The notes: generated by a model not told the origin, from the sequence alone. A DNA stretch of 64,000 bases from Pseudomonas sp. MM223 (GCA_947090765.1 OX352322.1:1011501-1075500); one strand, 5' to 3'; shown: positions 1-9,133, counted from the stretch's first letter. A program made the numbers and translations.

Positions 1-288
1 CTGGACTTCGTGTTCACCCGTCAGCATGCGCTGGAGCGAGAGGACTTGATCGGCTACGCCGCCGAGCTGGGTCTTGACATCGATCGGTTCATCGCGGATC
101 TCGACAGCCCCGCAGTGATAGAGCGTGTCGAGCGTGACCTCGTCAGCGCGGTCGCCAGCGGTGCGCACGTCACTCCTACGTTCTTCATCGAGGGTCGTCG
201 TCTGCTCGGCAGTTACGACGCCCGCACTCTCACCGCAGTGCTCGAAGCCAGTCGCCGCGGCCCTCGCACTCAGGAAGTCCCGTCCTGA
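1..288 (+). CDS. DsbA-family thiol oxidoreductase domain, 3' part only
   Basis: The frame is open from the first base of the window to a TGA at 286-288, so only the C-terminal 95 residues are present. The motif VTPTFFIEGR is the cis-proline loop region of DsbA/FrnE-type thioredoxin folds, followed by the usual terminal helix. The helical segment before it (ALEREDLIGYAAELGLD) matches the insertion helices of DsbA-like proteins. The active-site CxxC would lie upstream of the window. It may be a free-standing protein or the C-terminal domain of a fusion; the sequence here cannot decide. The UvrA paralogue starts 25 bases downstream, suggesting co-transcription. Confidence 0.75.
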   Translation: MDFVFTRQHALEREDLIGYAAELGLDIDRFIADLDSPAVIERVERDLVSAVASGAHVTPTFFIEGRRLLGSYDARTLTAVLEASRRGPRTQEVPS

Positions 289-313
289 GTGGGGCGAACT
301 ACAGGATAAGAAC

Positions 314-2965
314 ATGCCAAGCAATTCTTTCGGTGAATCCTCTTGTACCGCTGCGGCCAGCGGCCTCGTGCAGGTGCGTGGCGCGCGTGAGAACAACCTC
401 AAAGAGGTGGACGTCTCTATCCCGCGGAATGCGCTGGTGGTGTTCTCGGGTGTCTCCGGCTCCGGGAAGTCCTCGCTGGCCTTCGGCACCATCTATGCCG
501 AGGCGCAGCGACGCTACTTTGAGTCGGTGGCCCCCTATGCACGGCGCCTGATCGACCAGGCGGGCGTGCCGGACGTAGATGCGATCGACGGCCTGCCACC
601 AGCGGTGGCGCTGCAGCAGCAGCGGGGGGCCAGCAATGCGCGTTCCTCCGTGGGCAGTGTGACCACCCTGTCCAGCCTGGTGCGGATGATGTATTCGCGC
701 GCCGGCGCCTATCCCGCCAACCAGCCGATGCTGTACGCCGAGGATTTTTCGCCGAACACGCCGCAGGGGGCGTGCTCGACCTGCCACGGCTTGGGTCATG
801 TGTACGAAGTGACCGAGGCGATCATGGTGCCCGACCCCTCCCTGAGCATCCGTGAGCGGGCGATTGCTTCCTGGCCACCCGCCTGGCAGGGCCAGAACCT
901 GCGCGACATCCTGGTCAGCATGGGCTACGACGTTGACCGGCCGTGGAAGGACCTGCCGAAAAAGGATCGCGACTGGATTCTGTTCACCGAGGAAACACCA
1001 ACGGTGCCGGTGTACGCCGGTTTCACGCCTGCCGAAACCCGCACCGCGCTCAAACGCAAGATGGAGCCGAGCTACATGGGCACCTTCACCGGCGCCCGGC
1101 GGTATGTGTTGCACACCTTCGCCAATACCCAGAGCGCGCTGATGAGAAAGCGCGTATCCCGGTTCATGGAGGGCAAGCCGTGCCCCACCTGCCACGGCAA
1201 GAGGCTCAAGCCCGAAGCGCTGTCGGTCACCTTCGCTGGGGTGGACATCGGCGCGTTTATGCAGATGCCGCTGGACCACTTGGCGGCATTGCTCGAACCC
1301 ATCGCACAGGGCGATTTCCGCGCCCATGCAGCGGGTGCGGCTACGGACAAGGAAGCGACCCGGCGCGAGCGTGCCGAACGCGCTGCCACCGGCCGTGCGG
1401 TCCATGCGGTATCGCCCGACGTGCGCCGTACCTCCGCGCTGTCGGAAGAAAAGCGCCTCGCCGCACAGCGCCTGGCTGGAGGCGTGATGGCGCGCCTGCG
1501 CCAACTGCGCGAGCTAGGCCTGGGCTACCTGACGCTGGACCGGGCCACGCCGACGCTTTCGGCCGGCGAGTTGCAACGCTTGCGGTTGGCCACGCAATTA
1601 AGTTCCCTGCTGTTCGGCGTCGTGTACGTACTTGACGAACCCTCGGCGGGCCTGCATCCCTCCGACAGCCAGGCCCTGTACGATGCACTCGACCGGCTGC
1701 GCGACGCGGGCAACTCGGTGTTTGTGGTGGAGCACGACCTGGACCTGATGCGCCGCGCGCAATGGCTCGTGGATGTCGGGCCGGATGCCGGCGAGCGTGG
1801 CGGCCGCGTGCTCTACAGCGGCGAGCCGGATGGCCTGCGCAAGATTGCCGAATCGCGTACTGCACGTTACCTGTTCGACGAAATTCCCGCACCCGGAAGC
1901 CGAGCACGCGAAGCGACCGGCTGGTTGGAGCTGCAGGGCATCCACCGCCATAACCTGCATGGCGTGGATGCGCGCATTCCGCTGGGCGTGCTGACAGCCG
2001 TTACCGGCATCTCTGGCTCCGGCAAATCCAGCCTCGTCGCGCAGGCCCTGCCGGAATTGGTGCTGCTGCACCTGGGCCACGAGCCTGAAGACGATGCCGC
2101 CGAAAGCGCCACCAGCGAAGGGCCGGCAGTGGTCGAAGCGACCGGCGGCCATCTGGCGGGCGACGTGGACGCCATACAGCGCCTGGTGCAGGTGGACCAG
2201 AAGCCGATCGGGCGCACGCCGCGGTCGAACCTGGCTACCTACACGGGTCTGTTCGACCATGTGCGCAAGCTGTTCGCCGCCACGCCCGATGCTCGACGCC
2301 GCCGCTATGATGCCGGACGGTTCTCGTTCAACGTCGCCAAGGGGCGCTGCGAGACTTGCGAGGGCGAGGGTTTCGTTAGCGTGGAACTGCTGTTCATGCC
2401 CAGCGTGTACGCGCCGTGCCCGACCTGCCATGGCGCGCGCTACAACGAGGCCACGCTGAAGGTGCAGTGGAACGGGCGCAACATCGCCGAGGTGCTGCAG
2501 ATGACCGTGGACGATGCCAGCGAATTCTTCGCGGGTGAAGACGCGGTGGCAAGGCCCCTGCAACTGCTGCGCGACATCGGACTGGGCTATCTGCGCCTGG
2601 GGCAACCGGCCACTGAGCTTTCCGGTGGCGAGGCGCAGCGCATCAAGCTGGCGACCGAGCTTCAGCGCAGCCAGCGCGGCCGAAGCCTGTACGTGCTCGA
2701 CGAGCCGACCACCGGGCTGCACGCGTCGGATGCCGACCGGCTGCTGGTGCAGTTGCAGCGCCTGGTCGATGCCGGCAATACCGTAGTGATGATCGAGCAC
2801 GACATGCGTGCGGTGGCCCAAGCCGACTGGGTGATTGACGTAGGGCCAGGCGCGGGCGCTGCCGGCGGCAGCATCGTGGTGGCGGGTTCCCCTCAGCAGG
2901 TGGCCCGAAAGTCTGGCAGCCGAACCGCTCCGTTCCTTGCACGGGAGTTGGCGCGGGCCGAGTAG
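314..2965 (+). CDS. UvrA paralogue (class II type) lacking the UvrB-binding domain
   Basis: Protein of 883 residues from ATG 314; an open frame continues further upstream but conserved sequence begins just after this start. It has two ABC ATPase halves: Walker A GVSGSGKSS at about 46-54 and GISGSGKSS at about 565, signatures LSAGELQR (about 414) and LSGGEAQR (about 768), Walker B ending LDEPSAGLHP and LDEPTTGLHA. Zinc-finger cysteines are visible as CSTC (about 153), CPTC (about 289) and CETC...CPTC (679-707). Walker A to the first CxxC spans about 107 residues instead of about 220 in housekeeping UvrA, so the roughly 115-residue UvrB-interaction domain is absent. Such class II proteins are found beside antibiotic or stress-resistance genes. 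DNA binding is likely; a role in normal NER is doubtful. It sits in the mobile island, not in the core. Confidence 0.88.
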   Translation: MPSNSFGESSCTAAASGLVQVRGARENNLKEVDVSIPRNALVVFSGVSGSGKSSLAFGTIYAEAQRRYFESVAPYARRLIDQAGVPDVDAIDGLPPAVALQQQRGASNARSSVGSVTTLSSLVRMMYSRAGAYPANQPMLYAEDFSPNTPQGACSTCHGLGHVYEVTEAIMVPDPSLSIRERAIASWPPAWQGQNLRDILVSMGYDVDRPWKDLPKKDRDWILFTEETPTVPVYAGFTPAETRTALKRKMEPSYMGTFTGARRYVLHTFANTQSALMRKRVSRFMEGKPCPTCHGKRLKPEALSVTFAGVDIGAFMQMPLDHLAALLEPIAQGDFRAHAAGAATDKEATRRERAERAATGRAVHAVSPDVRRTSALSEEKRLAAQRLAGGVMARLRQLRELGLGYLTLDRATPTLSAGELQRLRLATQLSSLLFGVVYVLDEPSAGLHPSDSQALYDALDRLRDAGNSVFVVEHDLDLMRRAQWLVDVGPDAGERGGRVLYSGEPDGLRKIAESRTARYLFDEIPAPGSRAREATGWLELQGIHRHNLHGVDARIPLGVLTAVTGISGSGKSSLVAQALPELVLLHLGHEPEDDAAESATSEGPAVVEATGGHLAGDVDAIQRLVQVDQKPIGRTPRSNLATYTGLFDHVRKLFAATPDARRRRYDAGRFSFNVAKGRCETCEGEGFVSVELLFMPSVYAPCPTCHGARYNEATLKVQWNGRNIAEVLQMTVDDASEFFAGEDAVARPLQLLRDIGLGYLRLGQPATELSGGEAQRIKLATELQRSQRGRSLYVLDEPTTGLHASDADRLLVQLQRLVDAGNTVVMIEHDMRAVAQADWVIDVGPGAGAAGGSIVVAGSPQQVARKSGSRTAPFLARELARAE

Positions 2966-3045
2966 CTTAGTTCGCCAAAATGTTGCCAGCTTCGCGGGGC
3001 ATTGATCGTCGCCACACGGTGGTGACGGTCGCTGCCCGAGTCGCG

Positions 3046-4905
3046 TCATCCTTCCTGAGTCAGAGCAAGATAGGGATTGTTGGGCGGTATTTCGGCGAAT
3101 ACCAAGGACCCATTTTCGAGGAGGTAGCCATGCAGTCGGCGGGACTTCCTCGGGCCCGTGACTTCACAGGTCCAAATGTTCAGGCCATTTGAGTGCTTGC
3201 GGTGTAGCTGCAGTTTCTCAAAGCGCTTTTGCACCCACTGCCAATCCTGTTGCTTGTCCTGCCTGGCTAGCGCATCCACCTGGGGATGTTCCTGCGCATA
3301 GCGATGGAACACGCCGGGACTGACCAGGTAGGCGGTGTCGCTCACCGTATGCACGAGCGCCTTGGCGTCGTTGATGATGAGTCGCCGCGCGGCGACTCCC
3401 TGTTGCAGCCACGTCATGAAATGCTCCCCGGATGGTATCGCGACTATTGGAGTTGATGCAGGTCCAGGCGCAGGGGTAAGTGGCAAGGGAGACGCTGCGG
3501 CTGTGGTTGGGGCAGGAACGTCAGGCTGGGCAGGGACTTTCTCCACTGGCTCTTCACTCTTCCCCATGTCGGCCGTGCCATCCAATCCAACCATCGGCAG
3601 CATGTCCTCCATGACGTCGGGCACGGGCGGGGCCGCAGTCGGCAAGGCGGTATCGCTGCGAGGGCATTCCCAAGGGGGAGTCTCCTGACCTTCGGGTGCT
3701 GGCTGCCCCACGACCGCGGGCGGTGTGCCTGGTGCACTGCCGTTGATTTCCGCTGGCGTCGTGTCGATCGCCACCGTGCCTGCGAAAAGCGCTGGCCGCT
3801 CGCCGGATTCCCAGATCAGCGCGGGCGCGAGGCGCAACAGGGTGAACGAGTAGGACCAGCCGGTCGCACTGGTCACGGTCGCGCGCCAGACCGCCTTGCC
3901 GTCTGAGGTAGGCTGGAGCATGCCGTGGTCCTGCAGCACGTTGAAGACGGCGGTGTTGTTCGCAGGAATGCCGTCGATCCCCTGAGACAGCAGGTGCGCG
4001 CGCAGCTTGTCCGAGACAGTCTTGCTCACCAGCCACAGCCCATCCTCAGTGAGCCAGCCATCGGAGGCTTCCGGCTGATTCAGCTTCAACTGTTCCTTGA
4101 GCAGGAAGCGCAGCCCGTCCAGCAGCTTGCGTTGCAGCGCGTGCCTGGGCGCGGCCATGGCGCGCGCGGGATCGCCGCCCAGTTCCTGTGCCACAGAAGC
4201 GCGATCAGCCTGCACGACCAGTTCACCCAGCACGCCGGCGTGCTCGTACTGCCCGGCCAAGACGTAGAGCAATGGTGCCCACAGAGACGGATAGCCGCTG
4301 AGCCAGTCTAGGAGCGGACCATCGAGCAATTGGCGGTAAAGCAGCCCTGTTGCGGCGCTGTGCAACCGGTACTCGCGGTCTTCGCGGTAGCGGAAGCGGT
4401 ACGACTGGTGCAGCGGGCCGTGCCAGGGATGCCACGGCGAGCCGTCTGCCAGCTCGACCAGCAGATCGACGGCCACCTTGCCGATGTCGTGCAGCAGCGC
4501 GGCGTAAGCAACGGCGGCGGTCCAGGCTTCCGACTGCGCCGCCTGGTCTTCGGGGCTGGCGCCGATGGGCAACAGATGGGACTGCCGCAGCTTGAGCGCA
4601 TAGGCGACGATCTCCAACCCGTGATCCAGCATGCTGCCGGGGTAAGCGTGATGATGGCTCTCGGAAGCGGGGAATTGCTGGACCAGCTCGGCGTAGCGCT
4701 CCAGCGGCGTGCGGTACAGCGTGGCGAACTGCCGGCGCGACAGCGACGTGCGCTGCCAGATGTGTTCCAGCAGCTTCTGTCGGCGCGGTGTCGCCAGCAG
4801 CGATGCGGCCGATTCGGGCCGTAGCAGCCCTTTGGGGAGGTCGGTGGCGGGCGCTGGTGATGGGGCAGTGACCGGAGGCCGTTTTCGCTGGAACAGGGAG
4901 AGCAT
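3046..4905 (-). CDS. traI: MobH-family conjugative relaxase (TraI_2 / TraI_2_C)
   Basis: Protein of 619 residues. The N-terminal half is a TraI_2 (DUF1528) domain with the histidine cluster HHHAYPGSMLDHG at 84-96 and the HD-type metal motif LLHDIGKV at 137-144. The middle is a Pro/Ala-rich linker, and the last roughly 130 residues, starting near GEHFMTWLQQGVAARRL, form the TraI_2_C domain. MobH relaxases nick oriT in ICEs of the ICEclc/PAGI-2/SXT type. The length is normal for the family and no break is seen. No other conjugation gene is visible in the window, so the rest of the transfer region is either to the left or lost. Convergent with the UvrA paralogue. Confidence 0.88.
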   Translation of the reverse strand: MLSLFQRKRPPVTAPSPAPATDLPKGLLRPESAASLLATPRRQKLLEHIWQRTSLSRRQFATLYRTPLERYAELVQQFPASESHHHAYPGSMLDHGLEIVAYALKLRQSHLLPIGASPEDQAAQSEAWTAAVAYAALLHDIGKVAVDLLVELADGSPWHPWHGPLHQSYRFRYREDREYRLHSAATGLLYRQLLDGPLLDWLSGYPSLWAPLLYVLAGQYEHAGVLGELVVQADRASVAQELGGDPARAMAAPRHALQRKLLDGLRFLLKEQLKLNQPEASDGWLTEDGLWLVSKTVSDKLRAHLLSQGIDGIPANNTAVFNVLQDHGMLQPTSDGKAVWRATVTSATGWSYSFTLLRLAPALIWESGERPALFAGTVAIDTTPAEINGSAPGTPPAVVGQPAPEGQETPPWECPRSDTALPTAAPPVPDVMEDMLPMVGLDGTADMGKSEEPVEKVPAQPDVPAPTTAAASPLPLTPAPGPASTPIVAIPSGEHFMTWLQQGVAARRLIINDAKALVHTVSDTAYLVSPGVFHRYAQEHPQVDALARQDKQQDWQWVQKRFEKLQLHRKHSNGLNIWTCEVTGPRKSRRLHGYLLENGSLVFAEIPPNNPYLALTQEG

Positions 4906-5078
4906 GTGGGTGTCCTCTGGGGGGGCCGGCCGGGATGCCTTTTCGCCTTTTCGAGGTAGGGCCTTTCCCCTTGCACTCCCATTCCCTTGCCTTTTCGGCC
5001 CTTTGGCCTTTAACCGCTTCGGTATAGCGGGAAATGGGATGCGGCTCCAGCGTCAATGGGGAACCCGCTGGAGTGGAA
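4906..5078. other. Upstream region of traI, no gene seen
   Basis: A pyrimidine-rich stretch on the plus strand (repeated cctttt/ccttttcg runs) between the traI start and the IS66 remnant. On the minus strand it is the purine-rich leader of traI. No ORF with family resemblance was found. The IS66 similarity stops abruptly at about 5079, marking a recombination junction. Confidence 0.4.
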
Positions 5079-5560
5079 TGGTCAGCGTCCTTCAGGTCAC
5101 GCTCGATGCCGTAGAGCTTGTTGATCAGGCTCAGCGCCACGTCGGCACGCCCAGTCTTGCCCTTGGGCTTCGACGAACTTGCGTCGCGCATGCGCCCAGC
5201 AGCCCAGGCGTTCGATGCCGTCGCGTGCAGCCACGGCGTTGTAACCGGCGTAGTCGTCGGTCATCAGGTAGCCGCGGTAGCCATCGAGCAGGCGTAGCGG
5301 CACCTCCTGCGCGCGGCTGGCTGTGTAGTCGAAAAGGATCACCGGCTTGTCCGGCGGCCCACCGCTTTGCACCCACATCCAGGATTGTGCCGAGGGGTCG
5401 CGTCCCGGTTCATGCAGCACCTGCAAGCGCGTTTCGTCGCAGTGCAACACGGGGTAGTCCAGCAGCTTGTCGCGCATCAGGTTGAGCAACGGTTGCAGTT
5501 GCTCGCCACTTTGGACCCAACGCGCCAGGGGCTGGCGTGGGATGTCGACGCCGTGGCGGC
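5079..5560 (-). pseudogene. IS66-family TnpC transposase remnant, frameshifted
   Basis: In one minus-strand frame the translation runs through typical IS66 TnpC sequence: GRHGVDIPRQPLARWV, VLHCDETRLQVL (catalytic D region), SWMWVQ, YLMTDDYAGYN and CWAHARRKFVEA. Near 5160 the frame changes and the next expected block, KGKTGRADVALSLINKLYG, appears in another frame, so a few bases were lost there. Similarity starts abruptly near 5560 and ends near 5079, so both ends of the transposase and both IS termini are missing. It is a dead insertion-sequence fragment just upstream of traI. Confidence 0.85.
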
Positions 5561-5827
5561 TGCCCCCTAAAGAAGGTTGGCCGTAGAAGAGCACTTGAAG
5601 GGCTTCGCGTCCCTCTCTGGAGTGTGCTGTCTTTTGCGTATTCAGCCCCTGGTTTCAGTGTTGTCAAGTGGCAGTTTTGCTATAGGAGCCTTCTTTCCGC
5701 GCACGCATCACTGGTAATGCTGTTCGATCACTCGAAGCTTCGGATGATCTGATCGTTATTTGGTCAGATTGCTGTTTTTGACATCGGCAAAGACTGAAAT
5801 CAGTCAGAAATACAAGGGTGTGCAGCC
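5561..5827. other. Intergenic, nothing recognised
   Basis: This stretch separates the IS66 remnant from the ArsR-type gene. It is more AT-rich than its surroundings. Short open frames exist, but none has a family resemblance or a convincing ribosome binding site. Confidence 0.4.
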
Positions 5828-6133
5828 CTAGATTCTTTCTTGCAGCGCCTTGAAGAAGGCATCGATATTCTCATCGTGGCGTTTGTAGTAGGTCCAGGGG
5901 CCGATCCGCTGCGATGTAACCAATTGCGCGCGCTGTAGAGCTGCGAGATAAAGCGATGTCGTTGACTGAGAGAGGCCCGTGCGCTCTTGGATGATACTGA
6001 CGCACACGCCTACCGTTTCTGGGTCGACTTCCTGCTCGGGAAAGACTGTCCTGGGATCCTTGAGCCAATTGAGGATGGCAAGGCGCGTCGGGTTCGCCAA
6101 TGCTTTCAGGGCTTCGTTGACGTCAATAGTCAT
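5828..6133 (-). CDS. ArsR-family winged-helix transcriptional regulator
   Basis: Protein of 101 residues. The N-terminus EALKALANPTRLAILNWL is the typical ArsR/SmtB opening helix, and the recognition helix region TGLSQSTTSLYLAALQ lies at about 54-69, followed by a wing ending WTYYKR. There is one cysteine (VGVCVSI) and no CxC metal site, so sensing of arsenic is unlikely; such compact repressors often respond to redox or small organic signals. A perfect 14-bp palindrome lies 26 bases upstream of its start. The neighbouring LLM oxidoreductase, in the same orientation upstream, is a plausible target. Confidence 0.85.
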   Translation of the reverse strand: MTIDVNEALKALANPTRLAILNWLKDPRTVFPEQEVDPETVGVCVSIIQERTGLSQSTTSLYLAALQRAQLVTSQRIGPWTYYKRHDENIDAFFKALQERI

Positions 6134-6158
6134 GAATTTTTTGAGACCTGTTTTTTTC

Positions 6159-6172
6159 GATATCTAGATATC
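6159..6172. promoter_or_regulatory. Perfect palindrome, candidate ArsR operator
   Basis: The sequence gatatctagatatc is a perfect 14-bp palindrome located just upstream of the ArsR-type gene, in its likely promoter. AT-rich dyads at this position are typical autoregulatory sites for the family. Binding is inferred, not shown. Confidence 0.5.
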
Positions 6173-6220
6173 TTCCTGATTCGCGCATCAAATTGGAAGG
6201 CTTCGCCATGATCTCTGCGC

Positions 6221-6248
6221 GCCAGCCCGTCGCAATGACGGGCTGGTT
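6221..6248 (-). terminator. Hairpin downstream of the LLM oxidoreductase
   Basis: The arms ccagcccgtc and gacgggctgg surround a short loop, giving a 10-bp perfect stem about 25 bases beyond the LLM stop codon. No clear T-run follows on the minus strand, so it may be a weak terminator or an mRNA end hairpin. Confidence 0.45.
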
Positions 6249-6271
6249 TGGACTGGAATCCTATTGTCCTG

Positions 6272-7255
6272 TCAGGTAGGACTATCGGGCACCTGTGCGC
6301 CGAATTGCGGGACGATATGTTTGCCAAGTTCCTCGATAACCTCTGCTGCGGGGCGTTTACCATACTTGAGGTTCAGGATGACGTGATCTACACCGATTTC
6401 CTGAAGTGTATCCAGCAAGGCCCGCAGGTGGTTACGTCCCAGTCGGAATCCTAGATGGATAGGCGAGGGTGGCGTGGATGGGTGTTCGTCCAGGTCGATA
6501 TACAGCGATTGCAAGAACGGCTTGTAGATAGTGCCACATTGTTTAGCCGTTTCCTGTCGCCAATCTTCCACGATGAGTCGCTGTATTTTTGGCGGACGTG
6601 GATAGTTGATCCATCCATGGCTTTCACGCGCGATCCAATCGAGCGACTGGCGACTATGTCCGGTTACGAATAGCGGTATTTCCCGAGTCGTAGGTTTGGG
6701 AACGAGATCGGCCCCCAGTAACTCGCCGTGACTCCAGCGAATGGGCTCGAAGTGTGTTCGATGGGCTTGGCGTATCACATTGAGGTTTTCCTGAAAGGTC
6801 TCGCCACGCTTTTCTGGATCAACGCTGAATGCGGGAAACTCCACGGGACGATCGCCAGAGGCTACTCCCAGGAGCAAGCGACCTCCGCTCAACTGATCAA
6901 TGCTCGCTGCGGCCTTTGCCGTGTGCAAGGGATTACGCAAAGTAAGGGCGATGGAGGCGGTGCCTAGTGCGATTTTTGTTGTATGGGCTGCGATGTAGCC
7001 CAGATACACCCAAGGGTCGAAAACCTGGCCGACATCACCGAAGCTTGGGTCCCTGAGCGGGACGTCGCGAAACCAGAGCGCCGAAAAACCAAGTGCCTCT
7101 GCACGTTTGGCCAGCGCGACCTGATCCAGCATGCGCGGTGTGTCACCCTCGAAAGCCTCCAGGGGAAAGAACAGCCCAAGGCTTAGATGACCCTGCCTGA
7201 AGGTCCGTTTGAATCCCCTATGCTCTTGGTAGGGAGTCGTGCTCGGTTGGTACAT
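6272..7255 (-). CDS. LLM-class flavin-dependent oxidoreductase
   Basis: Protein of 327 residues with the bacterial luciferase-like fold pattern: N-terminal strand LSLGLFFPLEAFEG, EALGFSALWFRDVP, and DPWVYLGYIAAHTTKIALG, then LSGGRLLLGVASGDRPVEF which contributes to flavin binding, and the late block HLRALLDTLQEIGVDHVILNL. This fits the TIGR03571-type LLM subfamily often found near Old Yellow Enzymes and small regulators. F420 use is unlikely in Pseudomonas, so FMN is the expected cofactor. The substrate is unknown. It lies 66 bases downstream of the OYE gene in the same direction, probably one operon. Confidence 0.88.
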   Translation of the reverse strand: MYQPSTTPYQEHRGFKRTFRQGHLSLGLFFPLEAFEGDTPRMLDQVALAKRAEALGFSALWFRDVPLRDPSFGDVGQVFDPWVYLGYIAAHTTKIALGTASIALTLRNPLHTAKAAASIDQLSGGRLLLGVASGDRPVEFPAFSVDPEKRGETFQENLNVIRQAHRTHFEPIRWSHGELLGADLVPKPTTREIPLFVTGHSRQSLDWIARESHGWINYPRPPKIQRLIVEDWRQETAKQCGTIYKPFLQSLYIDLDEHPSTPPSPIHLGFRLGRNHLRALLDTLQEIGVDHVILNLKYGKRPAAEVIEELGKHIVPQFGAQVPDSPT

Positions 7256-7321
7256 GCTTAACTTCCTCGGTCAGCAAACGCTGAGCCACGCCCCTGAGTT
7301 ATGGGGCGTGGCTCTGAGCGT

Positions 7322-8447
7322 TTAGGATTTGTAAGTCGGGTAGTCGGTGTAGCCCTTATCGGTACCGCCGTACATGCTGCTTGGATCAACTGGGTTAAGC
7401 GGCCAGTTGTTGGCGATACGAGCGGGCAGGTCGGGGTTCGCAATGAAGGGACGGCCAAAAGCGATCAGGTCGCCCCAGCCAGCTTTTATCACGCGATTTC
7501 CTCGTTCAGCGGTGTACTTGCCGGCATAGATAATCTTGCCGCTGAAGGTCTTACGAACAGCTTCCCGGAACGTCTCAGGCAGGCTCGGGTGCGTTTTCCC
7601 AATCGGCTTCGGCGAGCGACAGGTAGGCAATGCCCACTTCCTCGAGGATCTTCACTGCCTCGATGTAGGTTTGATGAGGATCATCTTCGACCAGACCAAG
7701 GTAGACGCGGTCTTCGTCTGTGGTCGCGAACAGCGGGGCGAAGCGAACGCCAACGCGCTCCTTGCCGACAACACCAGCAACGGCGAGGGTGATTTCGCGC
7801 AGGAAGCGAAGACGGTTCTGCAGCGAACCGCCATATTCATCATCACGCTGGTTGGTATGGGCCGAAATGAACTGGTTTACCAGGTACCCGTTCGCGCAGT
7901 GAAGCTCCACCCCGTCAAAACCTGCGTCCAAAGCATTTCGGGCTGCTTGGGCGTAGAGCGCAACCAGTTCCTTTACCTCCGCGGTGGACAGAGCTCGTGG
8001 GGTCGAAGGGTCGGTCAGTGTACCCGTGCCGGGGCCAGTTTCGATGAACACCTTGACGTTGTCCGCGCGGATGGCTGATGGCGCGATGGGCGCTTCACCA
8101 CCGGGTTGCAGCGATGTGTGCGACACGCGACCCACATGCCAAAGCTGAGCAAAGATGACCCCCCCTTCGGCGTGAACAGCGTCGGTGACCTTACGCCAGC
8201 CTTGTATCTGTTCCGGGCTATGAATGCCGGGTGTCCAGGCATAACCCTGTCCTCGGGGTTCGATCTGTGTGCCCTCGGTCACCATGAAGCCAGCACCGCT
8301 GCGCTGACGGTAATACGTGGCCATCAGGTCGTTCGCAATATTGCCGGGTTGGGAGCTGCGTGAACGCGTCAGTGGCGGCAGAACGATACGGTTCTTGAGG
8401 GTGTATGGGCCCAGCTGAGTGGTTTTGAAAAGTTCTGATTGTGCCAT
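7322..8447 (-). pseudogene. Old Yellow Enzyme (alkene reductase), split by a 1-base insertion
   Basis: Starting at ATG 8447 (the upstream caggt motif fits a ribosome binding site), the first 289 codons encode an OYE: LFKTTQLGPYTLKNRIVLPPLT, QLWHVGRVSH, and ELHCANGYLVNQF followed by HTNQRDDEYGGS. Near 7583 one extra base shifts the frame; the other frame then continues exactly as expected with LPETFREAVRKTF, GKYTAERGN and DLIAFGRPFIANPDLP to the stop at 7322. Both halves are otherwise intact, so this is either a very recent mutation or a sequencing error. If functional it would reduce activated alkenes, nitro compounds or maleimides with NAD(P)H and FMN. Confidence 0.88.
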
Positions 8448-8482
8448 TTTGTTTACCTGCATATCTAAAATAGTCGATGTCA

Positions 8483-8703
8483 TGGGTCAAAAAATATGGA
8501 TCAACGAGGTCGGAAGAGTCCGAGCGGTCCAGGTCACGAAGGCGCGCTGTGCGCCCTGCACCGCGCGGGCGACGTCGGCAGCTGTGGCGTTGATAATGTC
8601 GAGGGCTTCACCGTATTCGTCCGAAACTCACTGGTTGTCAATAAACAGGCCGTAGCTGCTGTCGGGAAGGTGATTCGGATGGGTATCGCTGGAATCTTTC
8701 ATG
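8483..8703 (-). pseudogene. Aldehyde dehydrogenase N-terminal fragment with in-frame stop
   Basis: From ATG 8703, preceded by the good Shine-Dalgarno aggagg, the frame reads MKDSSDTHPNHLPDSSYGLF then IDNQ, a TGA, VSDEYGEALDIIN and ATAADVARAVQGAQRAF. This is the N-terminal NAD-binding edge of an aldehyde dehydrogenase. The TGA replaces the usual Trp codon, and the block that normally follows IIN (PATGE region) is missing. The sequence diverges after about residue 64. The fragment retains its start region but the catalytic part is gone. Confidence 0.75.
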
Positions 8704-8914
8704 GGACTACCTCCTGGGGTTTCTAGCGCGGTTATCGGTAGGCTATTCTCGATATTCATATATGTCAATATATTAATATTGATGCCGGCACGTACGCATG
8801 GTTCCACGCCCTTGCAGCTCACTTCTGGATCAGCTGGGAGCGCGCCGTGCTTCGCGCCAGGGTTGCCTATGCAGCCAGCTCCCTTGATTTTTTCATCAAG
8901 GAGGCTGGTTGCAT
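8704..8914. other. Intergenic between ALDH fragment and IS1182 remnant
   Basis: Contains an AT-rich patch at about 8753-8782 (runs of tcaatatattaatattg type) that could be the old promoter/operator of the aldehyde dehydrogenase gene. No coding sequence was recognised. Confidence 0.35.
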
Positions 8915-9100
8915 CGACGAACACATCGACCACCCGCACCGGGTTGGTGTCCGCGACGTAGTCATCCAGGCTCTCGGGCAGCAGCGTGCTTTGGCCTCGA
9001 TGTACTCCCTGGATAAAGCGCTTCATGGGCCGCCCCTGCTGAGTCTGAATCCTTCAAATCACAGCAAGGTCGATGCCAATGTTTTTACACAGCCTGGGCC
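8915..9100 (-). mobile_element. IS1182-family 5'-end remnant
   Basis: On the minus strand, ATG 9026 starts a 38-codon stretch (MKRFIQGVHRGQSTLLPESL and onward to VFVD) differing at only 2 of 38 residues from the N-terminus of the intact transposase at 17204. Similarity ends abruptly at about 8915. The upstream IS end is also present: 9081-9100 matches the 20-bp terminal repeat of the intact element with 2 mismatches. It is the left end of a related but distinct IS1182 copy, in the opposite orientation to the intact one. Confidence 0.88.
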
Positions 9101-9133
9101 AATAGCGGACGATTGGCTGGCAGGTATGCATCG

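Noticed and set aside
299..1504. A long open frame on the opposite strand of the UvrA paralogue.
   Set aside because: High GC leaves long shadow frames; the plus strand carries complete ABC motifs while the shadow has none.
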